64,000 nt of DNA from Siniperca chuatsi (taxonomy: Eukaryota > Chordata > Actinopteri > Centrarchiformes > Sinipercidae), in NCBI RefSeq assembly GCF_020085105.1, contig NC_058042.1:28105501-28169500 (forward strand), written 5' to 3'. Positions 12,601 to 23,552 of this stretch are shown here, in pieces. The notes beneath the pieces are model-generated. The model was not told the origin of the DNA. It searched no databases and saw only the letters and a program-made list of their open reading frames with translations. The number at the start of each line of letters is the position of its first letter. Positions within the stretch are counted from its first letter, which is position 1. The position numbers were made by a program, and so were the translations under genes.

Positions 12601-14389
12601 ACTTATTGTAACATATGCAAAGGACTTGTGAATGTCGGCCGTTAATGCTCCAAACCCTTTTGTTTTCGTGTATTGTTTAGCCAGCAACTGAGCCAACAAC
12701 AGACAACAGTATTTCACCAACAAAGCCCAGAAGGGGGATGGGGGTTTGAGTGGGCCTCATAGACCTCCCTATTTGAAGTTTTATGGGTGCTTGTCTTAAG
12801 TAAATTCAGATGCGGCTGTAATAATCTAACACAGCATTAGGGAGGCGGGGGTGGGGGATTAGATGGAAAGCATGTGTATATGTGAGAACCCAAAAGAGCC
12901 AACACATGCTGCCATGGCTGGCCTCCATGTGCGATCATATCTACTGTAGAGCACACTTTAGCCTTTCAAATCTGTAATTCAATATCCCATCTTCTCATAT
13001 GTGAGCCACAGCTTTGATCTATCCAGTGTATGTTGACATATTGTCATTATGGCTGAACATACGTGAGGTCCCATGGCCTTTGTTTCAGTATATGTACCTT
13101 AAAACTCTGCAAGTCATCAATACGTCCCATGAACCATCCTCACCCATGTAGGTTTCTTCCACATTTATTGTACTTGTTGATTAAAGGGATAGTGATTTAA
13201 AGTTGCTGTGGTTACTTAGGGTTGGGGTCAGGGCTGGATACTAAAAACCTGTGGTCAGAATGATTATTCACTGCAGCAGATCGTTGTTTTAAAGGGACAT
13301 TATGGAAACCATCAGCTTAGGTCTCCCGTGATTATGACCCTCAGATTTTACTGCAGTAATACCCAAGATACTGTGACATAGTGATTATACAACTAGGTAT
13401 GAGGTGCAGCCAAGAACCTTCATGATCACCAGAGGACTGATTACCACAGTAAAGAGCACCCTCAAGTATATGATGACAGCAGGCATGAAATGTTTTCAAA
13501 AAATAACAGCAAGAGCAAGAAGCACATCGGCAGAGCTGATCAGTTTAATCTGATTTTGACATGGCGTTTATGTCCCCACGCATCTTAAAGTTATTGTGTT
13601 TCCTGCTGCATGAAGACATCGTAGTTTACAGTAAACAAGCACAACTCAGAAAATACATCCGGTAATTGAAAGTAAACTAAAAACCTAAAAATGTCAACTT
13701 GTTGGTGGTACTGGAGGAAAACGTTAACACACAAAAAGTTATGTTATGACAATGCATCCAATAGTTGTTGAGATATTTCAGTCTGGACCAAAGTGGTGGA
13801 CCGACCAACCGACATTGCCATTCCTAGAGCCAAGCCGCAAATGTGGCTAAAACCAGTAGAACACATATTGCCAATACATATGAAAGCATGAGCTAACACT
13901 TGCATTGAAAGTGTAAATTATAATTACATTTATTGGAATTTTAATCTATCACCAGATTAAAAGCCTCATGACCAGAGCTGAATACCTCAAAAAGCATGTC
14001 AAGGTAAGCATGCATTCCTTCCAAATATTCAGCTGAAGGATTAGACACACATCTTCAGACTGAGTAAATCTGAGTACATCTGCCACTGAGAACACAGAAT
14101 ATGTTTGATTTAAAAAAAAAAAAAAAAAAGACTTCTTTTTGAATACTACTCAACATTGATGATGATGTCCAATGAAGATAGTCAAAACATCATCTAAAAA
14201 CCTTTTAGTCTCTACATATGTATTTAATGTCAATGTTTCGATTACAGGTATGTGTTTATTTTTCAGATGCAGGAGACTCAGAGGGACGTGTCTCTGGATC
14301 GAGAACCTCTTGCAGACTCTGTCAGAAGCTGTGAGTTTCCCTGCCGTGTTTCATACACTGCTCCCCTCGTCGTGAGAGTATGTTTTTGA
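3631..14389 (+). CDS. ulk3: Serine/threonine-protein kinase ULK3 (unc-51-like kinase 3)
   Basis: ULK3 is a cytoplasmic Ser/Thr kinase that acts on GLI factors in Hedgehog signalling, in autophagy and in the abscission checkpoint through ESCRT-III. Coding exons by splice consensus and reading frame: 3631-3735, 4063-4203, 4509-4629, 4967-5062, 5402-5545, 6289-6371, 7695-7850, 8074-8179, 8322-8362, 8555-8657, 9264-9328, 9722-9800, 11341-11381, 13956-14003 and 14267-14330 or later. Phases join without a break into about 464 codons (human ULK3 has 472). Visible motifs are the glycine loop [10 protein letters not shown] (residues 21-30), lysine 45 in VAVK, catalytic loop HLDLKPQN with D138, DFG at 155-157 and MAPE. 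The C-terminal half contains the two MIT-type helical regions (about 283-345 and 375-445; GQ-free [14 protein letters not shown] and [12 protein letters not shown] are typical). The end is uncertain: a strong donor (AGCT|GTGAGT) at 14330 competes with read-through to a TGA at 14387-14389. Confidence 0.93.
9870..10000. repeat. Dispersed repeat fragment in ulk3 intron 12
   Basis: The stretch around AAGTGCCTTGCTCAGGGACA and the following 'cactttggcagtagctggtgaccgagg' pattern resembles the tail of a repeat seen widely in teleost genomes. It is a fragment with no visible termini. Assignment is from memory of the pattern. Confidence 0.4.
11612..12200. repeat. Interspersed repeat in ulk3 intron 13 (class unknown)
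   Basis: A block of about 590 bp runs from TTAAAGCAGCTGTAATCAAT to near ACCCAAGTGGCAAAAAAA. It contains stretches (for example CAGATATTTCCCTCAGGAG) that I recognise as recurring in perciform genomes. No coding capacity and no clear terminal inverted repeats. It occupies part of the long intron between exons 11341-11381 and 13956-14003. Confidence 0.45.
13735..13855 (-). repeat. Dispersed teleost repeat, same family as at 53.72-54.25 kb
   Basis: The reverse complement of this stretch (CAATGTCGGTTGGTCGGTCC followed by the CCACCACTTTGGTCCA segment and 'ctcaacaactattgga') matches the plus strand at 53745-53910 with scattered differences. The two are therefore copies of one family in opposite orientation. 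It lies in ulk3 intron 13. Confidence 0.6.
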
Positions 14390-14405
14390 GAACCTTGCAG
14401 CCATG

Positions 14406-14406
<1 letters not shown>

Positions 14407-14453
<47 letters not shown>
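14407..14453. repeat. (TA)n microsatellite
   Basis: An uninterrupted TA dinucleotide run of about 47 bp, just downstream of the last recognised ulk3 exon. Confidence 0.95.
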
Positions 14454-14456
<3 letters not shown>

Positions 14457-17400
14457 CTCTATGGAGTTTTGGTATGGGAAGGTGGTGGGGGTTAAGTGAG
14501 GAATTGCCGCCTAAAGTTGTAATGAAATGTCCGTTCATAAAAGGTTTTTCCACTTGTAAAATATGAGCCATTCTCTTGCTGTGCTGGCCACCCCGCAGGA
14601 CTGTCTGGCTCTTTGATTTCATTTCAGTGCAGCCCTGGGCCGCTCTGTCCTCTGCCCTCTTGTAAAGCCTACCTTGTGAAAGTGAGACTTGGTACTAGCA
14701 AAGAGTTACCCTCCAAACACACAAACACCAGAAACGTCGACAGCACACACACGTACACTTCATTCCTTTCACATACTCACATGTAAATTTGCTTTATATA
14801 TATTTTAAGAATCAGTGTACATTCAGTACATATAACATTTAATATACTGGAACTTCCCTGTCTGTACACTATCTAAACAAACTACTGAACTATATAAAAA
14901 GCAACGTATTATTAATATAAGTTACATTTTAATATACTTGAACTTCCCTCGCTGTAACCTATATACAGCCTAATTCCCGGTATTTTCTGGGCTCAGCTCT
15001 GGATGGATAGTGGATACCTAAAGCCTAGACAATATCCTGTTTCTGCAAGAAATTCCTGGGGAATTAAGAATTTCAAAAATGGCGATGGGGGAAGGGCACC
15101 AATGGCTCTAGAGGCTGCTCAAGTTTCATGAAGAACGTGGCTTCTTATTCTGCTGCTGTTATTTTAATAAAACCACTCCACAGTCAGCCATACTAGCTCT
15201 GGCACCGATCCAACAGCAGCTGTACTAGAGAGGGTCACAGCAACGCCCAGGTCTGTCTGCTGACCTTAGACTACACCAAAACATGGAACAGAGTTTTGCT
15301 GAGAACCATCACACTGTAACCCTCAGACAATTTACATTTTATGTGTTAAGATGCCCGCAGTATTTCAGTGGCCCTGTTACAATGTCCCCCTGATGCCAAT
15401 CATCAATTTTTTTGTCACAGTCCTTCAAATCAGTGAGGGAAGGCTAATTTTTGGACTCACCATATTACACCCGTTGTTGAATTTGGGGTCCAGCTGCTGT
15501 CATCCTAATGTTCACAGACTTATGGAAAACATAGGAAATCAGCGATTGAAGTAGAAGTCGACAGGATAGGTTGAGGAAATAGTAGGTATAGAGAAAATGT
15601 AAATTTAAACCATTTTCTCACATAAGCTAGAAATTATCATCTAACAATGTTGAGAATGTTTAGTCCAAGGATTGGTTTTCCTTTAGACATAAAAGTGTCC
15701 AAAACAAATTTAGAAAATATTATTCGGTGTAATCCTGAAGGCAGCAACAGACAGGCCACCTTTGTGAAAGACTAATGTGGTTACTGATCGCATGGAGTCG
15801 CCTTAGCTTTGTTATTTGAAATATAGTAAGACATTGAAAAGTGGAAATGTGTTGGTATTTTGAAAACGTGAAACCTGACACACATCAATCATTTCTGTTT
15901 TCTCAGCTTGTTGTTTGCAGTGAACTTGACAGCCACCATGGGAACTGGCCTGGGACGCCCAACAGAGCATCAGACTGATCTAACCTGCATCACACCCTAA
16001 CCAACTCAGAACGCTGTCCGAGTGGGATATTCCAGTTGCCAGCCAAATGTGGTCAATGTTTTGATTGTTGCTGGAAATTTGGCAGCTTGAGAACTTGTGT
16101 TTATTCTTTTTGAGGGGAAAAAAAAAACGTTTGGCTGGTAAAACATTGAAAGTAGCTTTTGAATTTTGCGTTTGCACACTGGTGAATGTGAAAGTGAGAT
16201 CCCTGCTCTTTACACTGTGTTGTTGCACTGCTTAGCCTTCAAATCCCTCCTCCTGACACACCATTGATATGTAAATGCTGGACAGCTTGTATGACAATAC
16301 CACACTGTCATGGTAAACGAGTTAAACTGAGACTGCTGCATTTATTGTAGGGCAAAACTTTCATTTGCAGCACACCAAAAAAACTGTGAAAACCTGAAAA
16401 TACAATCAAATGGGAACTGTGACGTTAAGAAGTATCAAATCAATTTGAACTGTAGTAATAAGTATATTATATCGAGGCCTCTGCAAACATGCACATACCA
16501 CCCCCCCCCCCCCACCCCTGCCTTTACTGTGGCTCAACCACAGGCTCACCATGCCCTCTCCACTGATGGAGCCCTCTTCACCACTATGAGGGGAAAACTG
16601 GAGAGGTGCGGCCTCTGCCTTATTTACACTAGACTTGCATTTTCTTAGGTTTGGCACTGGCTGGGAATTTGAGGGATACAGTGAGTTTGGCACTCATGCA
16701 AAGCCTTCATAACTAGGCCTCTGTGAAATGGTAAAAAGCTTAACAGTCGGTGGCAGGCCGATAATCCTCGCTGTTGTAGGTCTTCACAGACTGTTTTGAT
16801 TTCAAACAGGTAAAGCGCTTGAATATTCCAAAAGGGAGCTTTACTTTATGAATTAGATTTTTAAGGCAACTGGAGAAAATACCTGAAACAGGAGTCAAAG
16901 GAGAAAAGTATAAATATGTCTGATTTCCACACTGCTGTGTTGTTTTATTTTTTATCTGAATGTTTTTACAGCTGTGATTTTATATTTTATGTATTTATTA
17001 AATGAGAAATTTGGTGGGAAATAAAATGGCAATCTCTGAAGTCTCTGTAGTCTGGACGTTTTGTCAACAGCACAAGGTAAACACTCGTCTTTCAGAACCT
17101 ATGGAAAGATTTATGTGCCGTCGTGGGAGCAACGCTGCTGGTCCCTCGCCATCGTCATCATCTGGAAGGCTGCTCTGTAGAAACAGCTGGCACATGTCCA
17201 CAAGAGGAAAGCAGGCAAGGGAAAGTAAGGACACTTGATAATTATATGATTCACATGAAGTCTAGAAAACTATGAAAACTGAATTTGGAAATTTCCAGAT
17301 CTCAAAAACTATGGCAATTACACAAAGAATTCATTACAAGTACATTATCTTTTTTCCTTTTATTGCCTTATATGTCTCTTCTGCCATGTATGATAGATGT

Positions 17401-17734
17401 AGGTTTTTTTGATTGTACTACATACTAAGTGTATTTTGCTACTTGTTCTACTCTGGACAAGAGAAAGGTAACTTTTCAAAACACTGAATTGCAAAACAGT
17501 GAACCATTTTAGAAAGATGGATGTCTTCGGGGTTATCTGGGCTTGGAGAGTACAAATGTTTAACAGAAAGCCTGTGTTGTGAACTGGAGGTGTGGAGTTT
17601 GACAGATGTGGGTGTTTACAAGGCAGTGGGTCTACTGAAAGATGCTATTGAGTTGCATTATGGGAAATGTAGGAGCCAGTGGTTTTGGAGCTTACTCTCA
17701 CGTGGAGAGGCCCGGGTGCATGATGAGAATAATG
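14454..17734. other. Intergenic, downstream of ulk3; no gene seen
   Basis: AT-rich sequence that may include the ulk3 3' UTR or a terminal exon: an acceptor at 14626-14627 would give a short C-terminal exon ending at 14665. AATAAA at about 15166 is a possible polyadenylation signal. Open frames here are short and look random. A poly-C run lies at about 16499-16515. Confidence 0.5.
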
Positions 17735-18230
17735 TTTTTTGACTTTTCAAGTGCATTCATCACCATTCAGCCACTCCTGCATGCAGAGAAGCGTACAGCC
17801 ATGAAGGTGGACTGGGCCATGGTATGCTGGATTCTAGACTATTTCACCTGCAGACCGCTGTTTGTCCGGCTCCAGAGCTGTCAGTCAAACGTACTGGATA
17901 GTAACATGGGCGCACCTCAGGGAACTGTTTTGTCTCTCTTCCTGTTCACCCTATACACATCTGACTTCAGATTCTACTGTACCGTACCGTACCGACTATG
18001 CATGTGGACACTACTGGCACTGTTTTTATACATTTTATACTATATTGATGCATATCATTGCACATAGACCTTACATATTTCTATTAGTATTCTTAGGATT
18101 TTGTATTCTTTCTTTTGTATTCCTTATCTATACATTATTTATTATTAATTTTCTATTCCCTACACATCTCTGCTGTTGTGAGCCTGAAATTTCCCCTTGG
18201 GGATAAATAAAGCGCTACCTACCTACTAGG
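17735..18230 (+). mobile_element. Non-LTR retrotransposon fragment (reverse transcriptase piece plus 3' end)
   Basis: The plus-strand frame reads FDFSSAFITIQPLLHAEK, then WILDYFTCRPLFVRLQSC, GAPQGTVLSLFLFTLYTSDF. These are the reverse-transcriptase blocks of a teleost LINE (DFSSAFNT..., GAPQGTVLSP). After about 17990 the frame is lost and sequence typical of a LINE 3' UTR follows, ending GAAATTTCCCCTTGGGGATA then AATAAAG and a short CTAC tandem at about 18220. The catalytic YxDD block is missing, so this copy has an internal deletion. Clade is not settled from this fragment. Confidence 0.8.
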
Positions 18231-21200
18231 AAGTAAAAATCAGGATATCTCAGCCTCTGTTGCTTCGACTGACTGATTCTTTAAAAAAAAAATCTGTTTC
18301 GTGTGAGTCCCTCAACTTGTAAGTAAGTTGCAATACTAAATCTCTCTGGAGAACCCCATTAAAATAGTGACTCAAAACATGATACAATCTTGGGAAAATC
18401 ATCAAGGCATTTGGGGAAAAATATATCTAGTTCTAAAAGCAGTGAAATACAGAGTGTGGCTGTAGTTGCCTTAGGTTTAACAAGTGGTTTTCTAATATGC
18501 CCAGGACTCACAGTAATGTTTGTTTTCTGCCCTACCAGCTGGTTAATGACATTCACCTGGCATGCCAGGTGTAAATCACTCCCAGACTGTATGGTTAGAA
18601 CAGCGAGCAGCATGGCCCCAAGTCCTGGAGCAACAGGATGGAGAACCACCACCGGGTGCTGCATTTGTGGCTGTGCTGTGGAGGGGGCTCTAATTGGCTA
18701 ACGGTGCCCATGGTGTTGGCTCAGCTTCATTGCTTTAATCATGACATGAGCATGTTGCTGCCAGGAAAACTTTGGATGCAATGTTGACCCTTGTGCTTGC
18801 TTTGTTGCTTGTTTCTAGGAGATCTGCCAATTTATATTGCCCCCAAAAAGTGCATAGAATATCCTTACAGTAACGTAACCCAGAAAGGGAGATTCTGAAA
18901 TGGAAATCTTAACAACCCCCCAGTCTCCTCTCCCTAACCACAACCTACGGCATTGTGGCTTTAATTGGCTTCCATTTCACTGCAGCTCCAACAAACACTA
19001 CTTATTGCCCTTTCCCCTTCCAGGCTCCATCGCTCTCTCTCTGGCTCTGTTGATACTGTTAACGGGACAGCGGTCGAGTCGTATTGGCATCAACGTCACC
19101 CATAAAGAGGGATCTCTATGTTCTAGACTTGAAGGAACTGGGTGCCCTTGACTCCAGCACCCCCTGCACTGAAAACAGAGAGCAGGTCAGCCATTCACTG
19201 TGGCGTGATGGCGATCATGAATGGAACATTGTACCTATGAGAGACAAGAGCCTCCTAAATCCCCGGGTCACTCCCACTTTGGAGCGGTGAAGAGAGAGTG
19301 GGGGTCGGGTTGTTTCAGAGAAATGTTGAATAAAGATAATTTAGAAAATGGGCTCCAGCACAATGCTGCCTCTGTATCCCCCTGTTCCCTCTACACACTC
19401 AACTCCCCACGGCTGCTCTGCTCATGTTTGTTTTGATTTTGCTCCCAGAGTTTGGGGGGGGGAGAGGTGGGGAGGTGGTTATGTTGGAGGACTTTAAGAT
19501 GCATGGCAATGGTTAAGACAGATTGGACCATAGGCAATCTAACTAAACTAGAGGGAGTCATGCTATACTGTAGCTGTAGGCCACATTGTTTCTCTATCTC
19601 CTTGTTTTTATGACACAATAGACAGTTGGAAGTGCTTGAGGATTCCTGTGGTTAACGAAAAATCAGGAGAAGCTGTGCAGAAGTTCTCTCCAGGCTTGGA
19701 GATGTTGAAATTTTCCACCTGTAACTCAAGTAACAAACTTTTAATTACTCTAATCAAATGTAAGTCTACTTTGTCACGCAAGGCTGGGGACATCCAGGGG
19801 GGTTTGCTCCAAGTAACAGAAAGGAGCTTGATGAAAAGGTTGAAGGCAGGTTCAACTAAATCTGTTCCTTCTTGTCCTGGAAAACACTCCACATTTTCTC
19901 TCAGTTTGTTAATTTTCTACTCTTGCCACTGCACTTTTGTTCCTTTCGGACATGACTGGAGTTACCTTTGCAGAACAGGTGTACACCTTCCACCTGGCTA
20001 TAAAGCTAAATGACTCTTTTACAATTTGTTAATGACTTGTAAATACCAAAGTAAGTGTGGAACAAGCCCCAAATGGTTGCTGGCTCTGAAACCGTTGGTT
20101 CATTAGAGTTTTGATCATTAGCAAGGATTGTGAATATACTGAAAAGTGCTTCTAATACTAGCTCAGTTGGATCAATTGACATGTTTCATTGACTGTCTCT
20201 CTGCCTTCCTCCTCTAAAAAATCATGGTGGTTTAATTACAATTTGAGCCTAAATCCTGATTTGTCTTTTTACTATGAGGATGTATTGCGCAACAACTAGA
20301 CACTTAGACACTAGACACCAATTTTAAGTTGCACTGACCCAATCCTCTAAATATTAGACAGTGAAACATAGCCACACGTAGTGCTTACTTTGGAGTCACT
20401 TGACTGACTTGAGGACAACATATAACCTGCCATCTGATATGGGGAAGTATTCAAATGCACTCTAGTCTTCAAAAAGTAAACTTTCAGGAGTTTGGAAAAA
20501 TAACTCTTAAAATTAATAACCATGCATTGTAAAATGCATTGTGGTTAAACAATACAGATTATAGCCACTGCTTTTTCAAAGAGAATTTAGTCCATCTACT
20601 TCCCAAGCACCACTGAAGCATATACTTCTTTCAACATATCATTTAACATATTCATAGGGTCATGAAAGTTCCCCTGAATCAAAGACACAGTGACTAAAAG
20701 TCGCAGTGGATTAAAAAGCCATCTTAATAGGGCTTTAGAGAATTGTTAGAGACACTTTCTTGATCACATTAATTTCTTTCTTGATTTCTCTGTGGACAAA
20801 TCACATCATTACACAACTTGAGGTCATAAACATTTTATTATAATACTCACCGTCCCACATGGAAGACACTGCTCTGAAGTGTTTACTGCTATGTTCCCGC
20901 AAAATGAGATGAAAAATTGAAAACTAAATCATGTCAGGTTTTGTGGCCAAAATCTGAACTACATTTGTGTTTATAATGTATTAAATGCATGTAAGTGACA
21001 GTGGGCAGACACTGGCTTATTTTACTGCATATAATTGTAAAATATATACACATTCTTCATATTCTAGCTTCATAATTTAACATTTATCAACATTTTTCAA
21101 GACTTCATAACAAAACAAAAAGATTAGTTTGGACATAATTTCAAGTGGCAAAGACACAAATTGGCAGCTTCATTACAAGTGATCAATATTAACAAAAACA

Positions 21201-22802
21201 TTGTTTTTACTTTCCCTCTTTGCTAAACAGCTTAATGTGGACTATCGGTGTGGGCCTTCAAACAGGGAACATTAGCTGCTCAGTAGCCGCACAGAGCATC
21301 TCGTCATGTATGTGTGTGCAACTACAAATATGACTCTGATGCATTATTCTCAATCTCTTGTTTGAATTAGTTTGAATTGTATCTGTATTTGTGCATTTCT
21401 TTAGAAAGCACTTGGTGCCGATCCTGTGAGTTAAAAGCGTAATACACCTCTTGTTTAGTTAGCAACACTCGTGCTTCTTTGACAAACACTGTGTGTCGCA
21501 AAACGGTTAACATTCATTCAACCCATGTTTGACCATTCAGACTACTGCTCATGAGTGAATACCTTGTTGCTCCTGTTGACACACTGTTGGGACACTGCTA
21601 TGTTCACTGATTATTGTGTGGTTGCTGCGGTGTGTTGCTACACTGGAGATTCAGTAAGGCAGAGCATGACCTGGTGTTTGGTCCGGTGATCCTTAATATC
21701 CATAAAATGTACTTTCTTTGTTAGATGAGCTCATCAAAACTTATTCCAACAACTTCCGTTCGAATCACACGGTTTGTTTAAAATTGTAAATCGCATTCAT
21801 CCACACAAAGTCAAGCCGTGTCAGGCCAGGTAAACCTCTAATCATGAGCAGTGTTGTGGACAAAGTCCATGTGTGATATGTTGACCTATTCGCACCAGCA
21901 ACAGACAGCTTTTTCTGGCTTGTTGCTTCAGTGTGAAAGCAGTAATAAGGACAGGGGTCCTTTAAAAGCGTGAAAGGGGGCAGGCAGTAGAGAGGAGGAA
22001 GAAGGGGTTGGGGGTGTCTCAGGAAAAGTGCAATAAAACAATCATGTGGGGGAGGGGCCCCAGACAGAGTGCTGGAGAGGCGCTTCAGTTAATTTCAGTA
22101 CTTGATCCCACACCATTGCCTGTCCTTTGACTGTTCCCACAAATATTTGAAGTGTGGTTGCTGCAACAATGCAGAGGCCCCTGAAATGGAGAGCAGAGCA
22201 AACAGAGACTGGATGGGTCCAATGTTTGTCTAAGGTCTTAATAAAGCCACACTCCAAGTGCCATTGAAACCAAACCAAACAAACAGGAGCTGGTTTAAGG
22301 CACACAAAATGGCAATGCCTTGCAACAAAGTCTGGTGTGGTTCACTGAAAGTATTTCTGCCATTTGTAACAACAGGCCTTCAACTTAGCAACAAGTGAGC
22401 AGTTCACTCCGAGCACTGTAAAGGCCATCTGTGTGAAGATTTGAATCACAAATCCAAAAAAAGCAGTTTTCCTGAGTGAGATGTGCACGGAGAAGAATTA
22501 CTATGCAAACTGTAAGGTTGTGGAAAGCCTACACAAATCACTACTGTGCTCACTGTCACCCTGCAGCTAAAATGGAATGGCAGGGAGACCTGGGGGTGAA
22601 AAAATAGCTTCCCTTATCTAGCAGACCTGGGTTTGAGTCCTGTGCCAGCAAGCCAGTGCCCTGCTGAAGAGTCTTTGATCAAGTCACTGATTCCATATCA
22701 ACTCCAGCTGGACTCATAGCTACCTGGAGAGGTTAAATGAACAGATATTTTTTTTCACACTGTCATTTTTAAATCCAATAAATGTTTCAGGTACCCATCA
22801 TC
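18231..22802. other. Intergenic between ulk3 and the gas1-like gene; no gene seen
   Basis: About 4.6 kb without a recognisable exon. Open frames up to about 125 codons (for example 19636-20013 plus) show no domain, signal or splice context. The part nearest 22802 may be 3' UTR of the gas1-like gene on the minus strand. A fragment at 22620-22740 with GGGTTTGAGTCCTG resembles a tRNA-derived B box and may be a SINE remnant. Confidence 0.5.
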
Positions 22803-23552
22803 TCAGTACAATATCCGTGCTAGAGGAAGAAAGAGGAGCGTCATGCAGCTGGACAATCTCTGGGAAGAAGAGGAAGGATCAGTATACACATCCTCTCTGT
22901 CACTTTTAGGGTCATAGTCTTCATCCTCATACATGTCATCCACATCAGGCTGGTCTGAAATAATGTGGTCTCCTATGGAGCAAAGTTTGCTCATGTTCTC
23001 CTTGACCACTTCACAGAAAGGCCTCTCCACCCCATCGCAAACACAGCGGTTCAGCAGCATGCCATTTGGGATGAACAGCATCTGTTGAATGGTGGCTTTA
23101 CACTTGGAGGAGCACTTCCTGCCGTTGAACAGCTGCCCGCAGTATGACAAGTAGGCCGTGAGGGAGGTGTGGCAGTTGCTGTCTTCCTCGCAGCGCTGCC
23201 GGGCCTCCATGCACCCTATACCCCCGGCATCGGTCGGGTGTCTGCGGGGGAGACACGGCTCTATGGCTCGCTTGGCGCTGAGGCACTCCAGGTCCTGGGC
23301 GCAGTCGCAGGTCTCCAGGTCTGGCCCGCTGCGGGTGTGATTCAGCCTTATCAGCGCGTTGATGCAGTGGCTCGGACACTGCCTCCTCGTTCCTCTGATG
23401 TTACCTTCACAAGCTGCTAAGTATTGACTGTATGCAAGATCGCACTCGGGCTCGTCGTGGCACCGAAGGAGCGCCTGCCAGCAGATTAGCTGGGCATCTA
23501 AGGCCACCAGCACCCATGGGAGAAGTGCCAGGGCGCTGCACCAACATTTCAT
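22803..23552 (-). CDS. Growth arrest-specific protein 1-like, GPI-anchored Hedgehog co-receptor family
   Basis: Single-exon gene, 249 residues from the chosen ATG. GAS1 proteins are GPI-anchored surface proteins with two GFR-alpha-like cysteine domains that bind Hedgehog ligand and assist Patched. Visible here: signal peptide at residues 1-20 (MKCWCSALALLPWVLVALDA), then domain 1 from LICWQALLRC to AIEPCLPR (about 22-103, ten cysteines) and domain 2 from GCMEARQRC to KLCSIG (about 113-194, ten cysteines). Sequons are NHT at 71 and NMS at 186. An acidic segment (DQPDVDDMYEDEDYDP) precedes a serine cluster and a short hydrophobic tail, as expected of a GPI signal. Phrases such as CPSHCINALIRLNHTR and CDCAQ match human GAS1 closely. 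An upstream in-frame ATG at 23600 would put 16 polar residues before the signal peptide, so I prefer 23552. It is shorter than human GAS1 (345) and lacks its low-complexity insertions. Which paralogue (gas1a, gas1b or a third) cannot be told here. Confidence 0.92.
   Translation of the reverse strand: MKCWCSALALLPWVLVALDAQLICWQALLRCHDEPECDLAYSQYLAACEGNIRGTRRQCPSHCINALIRLNHTRSGPDLETCDCAQDLECLSAKRAIEPCLPRRHPTDAGGIGCMEARQRCEEDSNCHTSLTAYLSYCGQLFNGRKCSSKCKATIQQMLFIPNGMLLNRCVCDGVERPFCEVVKENMSKLCSIGDHIISDQPDVDDMYEDEDYDPKSDREDVYTDPSSSSQRLSSCMTLLFLPLARILY

Noticed and set aside
15940-16005. A perfect Kozak context (GCCACCATGG) at about 15934-15943
   Set aside because: The frame ends after about 20 codons with no similarity or splice evidence.
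23098-23420. Frames on both strands inside the gas1-like gene
   Set aside because: Shadows of the cysteine-rich gas1 reading frame; they carry none of its motifs.
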